Below are positions 35,120-44,000 of a stretch of DNA of 64,000 bases, one piece after another; within the stretch, counting starts at the first letter, position 1, and every line of letters begins with the position of its first letter. The stretch is from the NCBI RefSeq assembly GCF_037969725.1, contig NZ_CP150203.1, positions 4,976,001-5,040,000 of the forward strand. Reading direction: 5' to 3'. The notes below the pieces were generated by a model that was not told the DNA's origin, did no database searches, and saw nothing but the letters and a program-made list of their open reading frames with translations. This stretch comes from Paenibacillus sp. FSL W8-0426 (GTDB taxonomy: Bacteria; Bacillota; Bacilli; Paenibacillales; Paenibacillaceae). The position numbers and the translations under genes are program-made.

Positions 35120-35389
35120 GACCACCCTCATCTCTCGTCACTGCGATAAGTTTAATATATTCGAAAAGTTCATTTATCTTCTGATCATCCATTAGCGTAT
35201 CAAAATAAGCAGGACAATCTTTTCCTAGCCAATTTCCCCATCATCATTAGGTTTACCTTGATAAAGCATCGAAAGAACGTTGTTATCATACTCGGTTGTA
35301 AATAGAAAAAGAACTCCTTCATTAAAACACTGAAGTCTGTGTTCAAAATAATGATTCATCGATTCCCGAATTTCTTTCAATAGATTCAC
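35112..35389 (-). pseudogene. Immunity-like gene broken by a frameshift in a G run
   Basis: A GTG start at 35389 follows the preceding stop directly. The frame reads NLLKEIRESMNHYFEHR and FLFTTEYDNNVLSMLYQG before a premature TAG just after the G run near 35233. Adding one G to the GGGG run joins it to GNWLGKDCPAYFDTLMDDQK and a TAA at 35112-35114, giving about 92 residues. Likely slippage in the run, or a sequencing error. Confidence 0.55.
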
Positions 35390-35884
35390 CTACTCCAATG
35401 TCGGTACGCCTAAATGCTTTATTTTCGGCATTTCAATTAACGGATGAAAATATAAATGAATTTCCTGACGATCACCACGGATTCGTGATTTCGGTAGATT
35501 ACTGAATACAGTAATATGATAGTAACCATTATCAAGTACAACAATTTGTTCGACTGGTAATTCGGAGGTCCATTCCATCAAATCATACAAGTCTCGAATG
35601 CATAATTGACGATCCCGAACTTCCACTGCCAGCCTCAAAACAAAGTCAGAACGATCAAGAATGTGCTCATCAGGATAACCATCCCTGATTTTAAGGATGT
35701 ATTTTCCGGATGACCCTGTTGAAAGCCCAACAATCGTTCCTCGGTTGACATGATCTGCGACTTGTTGCGCGGTCATATATTTTTGCGTTAGATAGTCCTC
35801 ATCTTCATCTATATGGGCCACTGCAAAAGGTGAATAAAGAATGATTCCGATGCCATCTATTTGTATTGGTATATCTTTTTCCAT
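35390..35884 (-). CDS. Immunity-like protein, unknown family
   Basis: A 164-residue protein starting at the ATG at 35884 behind GGAGGTG. It is rich in beta strands (IQIDGIGIILYSPFAVAHID, EQIVVLDNGYYHITVFSN) and ends IKHLGVPTLE. I do not recognise it. It is the gene nearest the array side of the terminator at 36068-36099, so it needs its own promoter, which I could not place with confidence. Confidence 0.55.
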   Translation of the reverse strand: MEKDIPIQIDGIGIILYSPFAVAHIDEDEDYLTQKYMTAQQVADHVNRGTIVGLSTGSSGKYILKIRDGYPDEHILDRSDFVLRLAVEVRDRQLCIRDLYDLMEWTSELPVEQIVVLDNGYYHITVFSNLPKSRIRGDRQEIHLYFHPLIEMPKIKHLGVPTLE

Positions 35885-36067
35885 ATCACACCTCCATATA
35901 TTTGATCTAAGGCCGTTTTTCCAAATGTCATGAAACAGATCTACTTTTACAAATAAAATCCAAAACCTAGCTCCCATATATATCGGCTATTCCAATTAGA
36001 TTTTGTAATAATCCGGATATAATTGATAAATTGACCACCTGAAAAGCTTCATACGAAGTCTGCACGC

Positions 36068-36099
36068 AAAAAAGCCTTGATTAAAATTCAATCAAGGCC
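36068..36099 (-). terminator. Terminator at the end of the orphan toxin/immunity module
   Basis: GCCTTGATT (36074-36082) and AATCAAGGC (36090-36098) form a perfect 9-base stem, followed on the minus strand by six T. It separates the Rhs-linked genes from the immunity array to the left. Confidence 0.88.
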
Positions 36100-36118
36100 C
36101 AAACTCTTTACTCAAAAA

Positions 36119-36457
36119 TTATAAAGGTTCAAACAATTCTTTATAAATATTATTTATAAAACCTTTTTTGTCTAATATATCATCACACGGTGAGTACATT
36201 TGAAATAGTTCTTCTATTTCTTTTTCGCTCAAATCCATGCACATTCCGAGTACGTGTCTAAACTTGTCAAGCTCAAAATCATTGTACTGAGCATTGATTC
36301 CTATGACGATCAATCTTCTTATGATTTCTATTTGATCTTCTTCAATATTATAATCGAAGTCTTCAATTTTATCATAGTCTTCTTTTGTCATATATTCGGT
36401 ATCAATAAACTTTAATAGACTCCCCATATATTTAAACTCTGGATCAAATTTTTTCAC
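36119..36457 (-). CDS. Putative immunity protein of the orphan Rhs toxin
   Basis: A 112-residue acidic helical protein. The frame opens upstream of the toxin stop, but the GTG at 36457 has AAGAGGAG nine bases before it and lies 32 bases after the toxin gene, so I take that start. Segments include FVKKFDPEFKYMGSLLKFID and KFRHVLGMCMDLSEKEIEEL. The position just downstream of the orphan toxin tip is the standard place for its cognate immunity gene. Family not recognised. Confidence 0.65.
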   Translation of the reverse strand: MKKFDPEFKYMGSLLKFIDTEYMTKEDYDKIEDFDYNIEEDQIEIIRRLIVIGINAQYNDFELDKFRHVLGMCMDLSEKEIEELFQMYSPCDDILDKKGFINNIYKELFEPL

Positions 36458-36489
36458 AAACTTTTTCTCCTCTTGAAGTTTTCCGTGGT

Positions 36490-37317
36490 TTATCTTCCCC
36501 AAATTGGGAATGAGGTAGTTGGCTGGTTATTACGATTTAAATATACTTGACCAGTTTTTGAAACCCCATATTCTAATGACCTACGTTGGAAGCCTTCCCC
36601 TATTGGATATTTAAACTCTATTGGATTTTGGGCCCATGTTACATTTCCAGTTGTTTCAAAGATATGCTGAGACCGTTGTATAGTCGTCAGTTGGTCCCTA
36701 TGAGAGAGGAATCTTGTTGCCGCCGCAAGTAACACTACTCTTCCTCGTCTTGTTTCGATTACACCCGTGGTCGGATATATTCCCTGATCCGCTCGATTCA
36801 ATTGAGCTTGCAACGTCGTTTGGGCACCATGCTTCTCAACAAAATGTGCTCCTGGTATTGAATTTTCCATTTGTAACAGAATACGATATGCATTATCCTC
36901 TGCGAGTGCATTCATACTTGCAGTACGCTTACTTGGCGATAAATGCTTGTACTTATCTCTTAAGATTTCGCCAGGAGATTTATATACATTCCCCTTATCC
37001 TCACACATATACCCACTCGGGTCTACATATCGGATCGGGTTGTTGGCAACATAGGCATACAGGTTCAGACCGTCTCCACGGTACGTGTCTTCTTGCGTAA
37101 ATCGCGCGATGATCGGATTGTAAAACCGGGCGCGCAGGTAGTAATGTCCTGTCAACGCATCTTGCATTTCTCCCGTATAACGGAACGGATTCACACGCTG
37201 TTCTTTCGAGGATAGCATGTTTCCGAAGGCATCATACGTGTACGCATTCAGGATCTGGCCCTGTGGTCCGGTCAGGTAAGTCACAACACCATGGATATTA
37301 TTTACATAATAAGCCAC
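36490..37317 (-). CDS. Orphan Rhs C-terminal toxin cassette
   Basis: A 275-codon frame with no true gene start: its first 100 residues are the end of the Rhs core (HYYLRARFYNPIIARFTQED, PIRYVDPSGY), nearly identical to the main Rhs protein. The homology continues upstream to 37443 but is cut by a TAG (37324-37326) where the main gene has a Gln codon. After DPSGY comes a different 175-residue tip with GAHFVEKHGAQTTL, ATRFLSHRDQLTTIQ and PIEFKYPIGEGF. His residues and this pattern suggest an RNase A-like / BECR-fold nuclease, as inference. GTG at 37317 could start translation only weakly. It is most likely a silent warhead. Confidence 0.8.
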   Translation of the reverse strand: MAYYVNNIHGVVTYLTGPQGQILNAYTYDAFGNMLSSKEQRVNPFRYTGEMQDALTGHYYLRARFYNPIIARFTQEDTYRGDGLNLYAYVANNPIRYVDPSGYMCEDKGNVYKSPGEILRDKYKHLSPSKRTASMNALAEDNAYRILLQMENSIPGAHFVEKHGAQTTLQAQLNRADQGIYPTTGVIETRRGRVVLLAAATRFLSHRDQLTTIQRSQHIFETTGNVTWAQNPIEFKYPIGEGFQRRSLEYGVSKTGQVYLNRNNQPTTSFPIWGR

Positions 37318-37443
37318 ATTGCCCTAATCGTCCAGTTGCGAAAGCCATTCATGACCACGGATATAGGAAGCCTGTACCCGCTCTGTTTCATCCAGTTCGT
37401 TGACGACATGCCAGCCATCATGCACAAAATGGCGTACGGTTCC
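37009..37443 (-). repeat. 435-bp direct repeat of the Rhs core end (orphan copy)
   Basis: Nearly identical to 38573-39007 in the main Rhs gene, in the same orientation and of the same length. It starts at the conserved DPSGY codons and ends at the GTVRHF codons. Sequence outside both ends is unrelated. Recombination between the copies would replace the main toxin tip by the orphan tip. Confidence 0.9.
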
Positions 37444-37458
37444 ATCATCAAAACAGGC

Positions 37459-37478
37459 CTATTCCCAAATAGGAATAG
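37459..37478 (-). repeat. Short hairpin next to the Rhs repeat junction
   Basis: CTATTCC (37459-37465) and GGAATAG (37472-37478) form a 7-base stem with a 6-base loop, fifteen bases beyond the end of the Rhs homology. It may be chance or a remnant of the event that placed the cassette. Confidence 0.35.
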
Positions 37479-37587
37479 ACCTAAATCATGTGTATACTGG
37501 ACTGTCAACATTCTATTAGTTGTCGCACTTTGAAATCCCACATATTATGGATAATTTTCGGGCCAATTGAGAGGAAATTCAAAATTT

Positions 37588-38067
37588 TCACAACTCTTTC
37601 AGTATCTGATACCACTTGTCATCATCAACATCTGGAATGATAGTCTCATATTTTTCTCCAAAAACATACTCATTTAAAAAGACATTAAAAGAACCATAGC
37701 ACTCCCCTTGCTCTAGAGGAGTTCCTTCATAAAATTGATAAACTAATCCACTTATTTTATTCAAGATTATTGGGTCATATAAACATTGACCTACATAAAC
37801 CCAATCACGTACATCATATTGTCCTTCATCCAAAAATTCTAAGTAATATTGACTTTCTAGCATCGTCTCATAGGAGAATATATCTATCGCGCCACATCTT
37901 GCCCCGTTGCTTATAACTAAAAAACTATAGTATTCAGTAACCCCATTTTCTAATCTTTGCAAATTTATGGCTTTTCCACTTCTTAACTTTCCGATAACCG
38001 GACCATCCGGATTGTTTTCCAAAACAGACCTCATCTTTTGTATTTTATTGTATAGCTTATCAATCAA
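37588..38067 (-). CDS. SUKH-like immunity protein of the main Rhs toxin (putative)
   Basis: A 159-residue protein with a TTG start at 38067, behind GGGAG, 13 bases after the Rhs stop codon. The plan (EYYSFLVISNGARCGAIDIF, DWVYVGQCLYDPIILNKISG, SFNVFLNEYVFGEKYE) is that of SMI1/KNR4 or SUKH proteins, with the Asn-Gly pair at the usual place. SUKH proteins are established immunity partners of nuclease toxins, and direct placement after the toxin tip makes this the cognate candidate. Confidence 0.75.
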   Translation of the reverse strand: MIDKLYNKIQKMRSVLENNPDGPVIGKLRSGKAINLQRLENGVTEYYSFLVISNGARCGAIDIFSYETMLESQYYLEFLDEGQYDVRDWVYVGQCLYDPIILNKISGLVYQFYEGTPLEQGECYGSFNVFLNEYVFGEKYETIIPDVDDDKWYQILKEL

Positions 38068-38080
38068 AAAGTTTCACTCC

Positions 38081-41000
38081 CTAATATTCTATTTTTATTT
38101 TTATTTTCGTTCCAACTGGTAACCCTTTTATTTGAGGCCAGATCTGCCTCATTCCAATATCTTCATTTGTGAATGAATCTAAAAATTTCAAATTACTAGG
38201 AACATCAGGACCACTCAACTGCAGTTCCCATACATGATCAGGTTGCATTTTTCTGTGATCAGTAATTTGATCAATTAATTTATTTGCGAAATCTTTATTT
38301 GTTTGTCCATATTGGCTCCAAATTCGCTGAATTAAATCTTGACGATATGCTTTTGTCACTGACCTATCCCTTTTGACTGGATTAGCAGCTTTAACCAAAA
38401 CCCCCAATTCACCTAGTTGTTGGAGGGCTTCAGCCTTTCTTTTAAACTGATACTTGGGCATCCCCTGTTTATATGTTATTGTTATCTCGGTAAAATCGCC
38501 AGTGTTGTTTGGATTCCAAGTCTCACCTTTATTCACACAAGAAGCCGGGGTTCCTCCGCTTGCCGCTTTCGCATACCCACTCGGGTCCACATATCGGATC
38601 GGGTTGTTGGCAACATAGGCGTACAGGTTCAGACCGTCTCCACGGTACGTGTCTTCCTGTGTAAATCGCGCGATGATCGGATTGTAAAACCGGGCGCGCA
38701 GATAGTAATGTCCTGTCAACGCATCTTGCATTTCTCCCGCATAACGGAACGGATTCACACGCTGTTCTCTCGAGGACAGCATGTTTCCGAAGGCATCATA
38801 CGTGTACGCGTTCAGGATCTGGCCCTGTGATCCGGTCAGGTGAGTCACATCACCGTGGATATTATTTACATAATAAGCCACATCGCCCTGATCGTCCAGT
38901 TGCGTTAGCCATTCATGACCACGGATATAGGAAGCCTGTACCCGCTCTGTTTCATCCAACTCGTTGACGACATGCCAGCTATCATGCACAAAATGGCGTA
39001 CGGTTCCGTCTGTGTCCAGCCTGCTTCGCAAACCCTCCGGGTCGTAGCCGTGCTGCACGATTCGTCCATCCGCTTGTTCGACTCGAATGGTACGGTTGAA
39101 TGCATCATAAGCATAGCTTGTCGTCTGCTCCCCTTGATGCTCTTGGATTAGATTACCTTGTGCATCGTAAGTGTAATGGATGTGTTTCCCGCTTGCTTGC
39201 CCATTCGATTTGCTCTGCTCCCCACTCTCTTCCTGCAATGCTTCCTCAATCAGGCTGAGCAGACGGTTCCTTGTATCATACGTATAGCTTGTCCGTTGTC
39301 CGTTCCAGACACGGGAAATTCGGTTGCCTGCCGCGTCATACGCCAGTTGCTCCGTGCCATATCCGGCATACCGGGCTTCCACCAACCGATCCAGTGCATC
39401 GTATCGATACTCGGCCTGATCCTGTGTGCCATAACAGCCGATCGTATTCCCGCTCCGGTCATAGGTATAGCGGTTGTCCAGCAGGACCGTTCCATCGGCT
39501 GCCCGGGTGTAGAGCCGCGATACCTGCCCTTCAGGCGTGTATTCATACGCCGTTTGCACGCCGTTGCCGTACAGCATGGACGCGATTCGGTTGCCCGCTG
39601 CATAGGTGTACCGGGCCAATTCGTTCTCGCCCTGCCGAATGGCAACCACCCGGCCCAACGGATCATGCGCATACTCGACGCGTGTTCCGCCAGCATCCGT
39701 GCGGGCTACCGTCCGCCCTTCAACATCATACTCGTAGCGCAGTACGGGACGTGGCGCTGCATCCGTTGTCCGTTCGCCAAATCTGCTCTGATATTTGGCC
39801 GTGAGCAGACCCTCTTCGTTATAGTCATAGTCGTAACGCACTTCGTTATTCGCGGACGAAGTCAACAGGCCGTCTTCGCGGTAGGTGTACGTCTCTTCCT
39901 CGCCGCTGGACAGCTCCCGTCTGCGAACGAGCTGATCATTGAAATTGTACGCCAGGTCCAGTACCCGCTGGTTCCGGTCCTGCTGCCGGGCCAGGCGGCC
40001 TTCGCGGTCATATTGGTACGTGATCGGCAGTCCGTCGGGGCCCGTAATCGCAGACACTTGCCCCAGGGAATTATACGTATACTGTGTCGCATGTCCCTTC
40101 GCATCCGTGGAACGAATCAGATGGCCCGCCACGTCATAATCGTACTGCTCCGTCGTGGCGTCCGGCCGCGTCAGCGCCGTGATGTTCCCCCATCCGTCCA
40201 ACGTATGGCGCGTTACCCGGCCTTCTCCATCTCGAATGCCCACGATGTGTCCCGCGGCATCATACTCGTATTCCTGCCGCAACATCGGCGTGCATTCCGG
40301 ACCGTTGCCCCATACTTGACGCACTTGGCCAGCCAAGGTATAGGTATATCTCGTCTCGACGCCGTTTTCCGTGACAGCTTCCTGCTCCCCGTACCGGTTA
40401 AAAGCATGCTGCTGAATGATCTCCCCCAGCGGGTTGCGAATGTGGGTCAAGCGGTTCAACACGTCATACGTGTATTCGGTTCCGATCCCATCATCGCTCG
40501 CTGCATCGTACAATCCCGGGGTGACCTTCTTCGCCAGTTTCCCTTCGGTATTGTAGAACAGCCTTGTAACTCCCCCACGCTTGCCCACAGATCGGATCGG
40601 ACGGTTCCTTACATCGTAGGCATAATGCACCCGGTGCCCCATCGTATCCGTTTCTTCGATCACATTGCCGCTGCGGTCATACTTCAGGTACATGGAGCTG
40701 GCCTTCGCTCCCGCATGCTCCCGGCGACTGATCTGTACGATCCGGTCTGCGCCATCGTAGCTGATTTCGGTCTCGTATCCTTCAGGCGAACGGATATAGG
40801 TGATATTGCCATTACGGTCATACCGATATCTCGTCTCTGCCGTGACCGTCTTCCGCCCTTCATCGCGCAGGTCTTCTCCGTCAATGACGTCTAGCTGGCG
40901 CACCAGCCTGCCCGCCTTGTCATATTCGTAACGGATATGCCGCTCCTTGCCTTCGTTCAGCTTGTAACGTTCGGATGTCCGCTGGTTCAGGCAATCATAC

Positions 41001-44000
41001 GTGTATCGAATATCTGCTCCCGTATCGTCGGTGATGCGTATGACACGGTGATTACGATCATAGGCGTACGTGATGCCATGATACGTCGCCGGGCTCCCTT
41101 CCCGTGCAACCAACTCCGACGTTCGTTGTTCCCTCACCAGGTTTCCGGCAAGGTCATATTCATAACGGGACAAACGGTACAACACACGCTCCCTTTCAGA
41201 AGAAACTTCTTCCTGAACAGGTTCTCGTTTCTCGACTAACCATCCTGCCTTGTTGTATACATACAACGTCCCAAATCGTTCATCATCATGGTTCGCACGA
41301 TCTACCGCTTTGCCGTCCATTTCTTTGACGATTCGTCCTGCGGAATCATACACGTACCGCCGTTCGATGTACCCTTCGGCATTGGTGATCTGCACGAGAC
41401 GATCCATAGCATCATAGGCATATTCTGTTCCCGGACCGTCGTCGGTTGCCGGATCGTATTGCCCGGGACGAATGGACTTCACGAGATTCCCGGCCGCATC
41501 ATATTTGAAACGCTGAATCCCTCCATCCGGGAACATCGTCCGTATCCGATTGCCGCGATGATCGTAGACATGCTCCGTTCCCGGACCATCATCCAGTACC
41601 GGATCGTATTGATTCGGTTCCACCTCTTTGAGCAGATGGTCATACATGTCATAGTGGTATCTTTGAGTTTGATGAAGCGGATCGGTGATGCGGATCAGGT
41701 GATCCAATGCATCATAGCGATACTCCGTTCCTTTTCCGTTATCGATTCGCTCCACGTAATCATTCGGCTGCACCCGCTTGATCATGTTGCCCATCTTGTC
41801 GTAAAACATCAGCGTGGTATTGCCTTCCGCATCCACGATCCGGGTTCTTTTGTTGAGATCGTTATACTCGAATTCAACGGATCCATAGGCCGTCGTTATG
41901 CTGGTGACCCGAGCCGCATCATCGAATGCGTAACGGTATTCCTGGCCTTCGGCATCCTTGACATACGATGGTGAATTCGAATGAAAAACTTCATAGGCGT
42001 ATGTGGTTACATAACCAAGCGCATCCCGACGGGTAAGGACCCTTCCCTGTGCGTCATACGTATAGGCCGTGATCGCTTGGCGTTCGGCATCGATGGCTGC
42101 CGACTCTTCCAGTACGCGTCCGAACCTGTCATAGGCATACGTCTTTTCCACAACATGATTCACCGATACAGAGATGCGATTGAGGTGCTCATCGTAGACA
42201 TGGCTATGCCTTGTACCATCCGCTGCGATCTCCGTCAACAGCTGCCCATGGATACCATACTCCCAGCGAGTGGTCCGGCCCCCCGTATCGGTATGAGCAC
42301 ACTTGAATTGATAGGCATCATACTCGAAAGACTCCCATGTCCCATCCTGATAAACGATTTCCGTTACGAGATCATCGTCATTATAACGATACTTCTCCAC
42401 GATATCATTGGCCCGGAACATAAAGATCGTCTCTTTCCCGACGTCATTATATTCGATATCCGTAATTTGACCGTAAGCGTCCCGTTGCTGAACGACTCTA
42501 CCCCTGGCATCATACGTATTGGTTACATAGGTGTTCCCGTTCTGGTCGGTTATGCTCTGAAGATAACCTTGCTCTGTATACGTATAATGAATCATTCCCT
42601 GGTTGGGGTAGGTTACGCGAACAAGGAGATCGCCATCGTATTCGTACACTACGGTTCGACCGATATTGTCGGTCATCCGCATTAACAAACCATCCCGGCA
42701 CTCCATTGAGACTGACTTCCCGCCCGGTGCGGTCAGACGACAAATACCGTTGTCGTTGTAATCCAGCTGCGTCCGGTTTCCGGACGGATCAGCAATACTC
42801 CGCAGACGTCCCGTATCATCATACTCACACGTTGTCCGGTCCGGTCCAATAAGCACATACCCTGCAGAATCCTCACGTTCGATTAAACGATAGTCCTGCT
42901 TGCCCCCGATCTCATTGACCCAATGTCCTTCACGTAACGTAAATCTCTCGTAATGGCTGTCCGGACAAATGATGTAAATCCGATTGCCCTCCCGCTTGAG
43001 GTAGGATTCATACGTAAAAATAAACCCTCGCCCCGTCAGTCCCCTGACCGGATAAAGTGAATTATAGTTCCGTACCATCTCAATCGGAGAACCGATATCG
43101 AGCAAGATCATGTCTTTCGCAAAATAATGAAAGCCGCCTCTCGTGACATCCACGGGGTCGCCGGTCTTAACCATGGTAGCAAGGCTGGCAACCGCCACTT
43201 TCTTCAAGGTATCCCATGTCAGAGACTGGTTGACATTTCCGTTCCTCCAGAGGTCCTCTGCCATAGCTCCTCCCATACCGCCCGCCACGGAGGAAGCATA
43301 ATCAGTGAGTCTGTTTTTGCCGGTAAACGCAAAGAGTCCTCCCACTACATTGGCTGCCAGATTCGAGGTTAAACTTGTGCTGCCTGTGTTCATCATGTCC
43401 TGCGTCATGCCGCTTATGGTGCCGCCTGCTACCGAGCGGCCATAAATATTGGCGAAGTTGCTAAAGCCAGTACCACATTTGATGCCCGACATGAATTTCC
43501 CCATCATGGCACCACTTAAAAATCCGTTCTGGAAGCTTTTTAAATAGTGGCCGATTAACGTTTCACCAGGTTGTACCACAGGATCAAAAATCGCGGTGAT
43601 GGCAACGTTCACCCCGCCACCGATGGAAGGAAGGATTAAGGCTGAGGCTCCGCCGCCCGTTAATACGGAAATCCCCCCAACCGAGACGATAACAGACCCA
43701 TATTTTACCGTATCATATAGTTCGGCATTTCCCTGAAGCACCGTATCCCGCATAAAATTGTATGACTCGGACAAATCGCCTTTCCGTGCCTTGGCTATAT
43801 CCTCGCTGCCCTCATACATCTCACTGCCTGCCACAACCATTGTAGTGGCACCTGCGACCAATGTTGTGCCTGCCGCAATAACCAAGGGCGCTGCCGCCCC
43901 TCCCGTAAGAACGACTGCAGCGACACCCACAGCGGCAGCGCCGATCAGCATGGCAATTTTACCAAATCCGATTTTGCTTTTTCCCGCTTCCATTTTGCTA

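Noticed and set aside
37302..37541. A 79-codon frame over the orphan Rhs upstream region
   Set aside because: It is out of register with the Rhs frame that the DNA clearly descends from, so it is a shadow.
39158..40894. A 578-codon plus-strand open frame
   Set aside because: It is antisense to the repetitive Rhs core, where the regular YD repeats keep an opposite frame open by chance.
38560..43100. The repetitive Rhs region as a possible CRISPR or tandem DNA repeat
   Set aside because: The repeats are protein-level YD motifs with variable spacing and no conserved DNA unit. No CRISPR array is present in the window.
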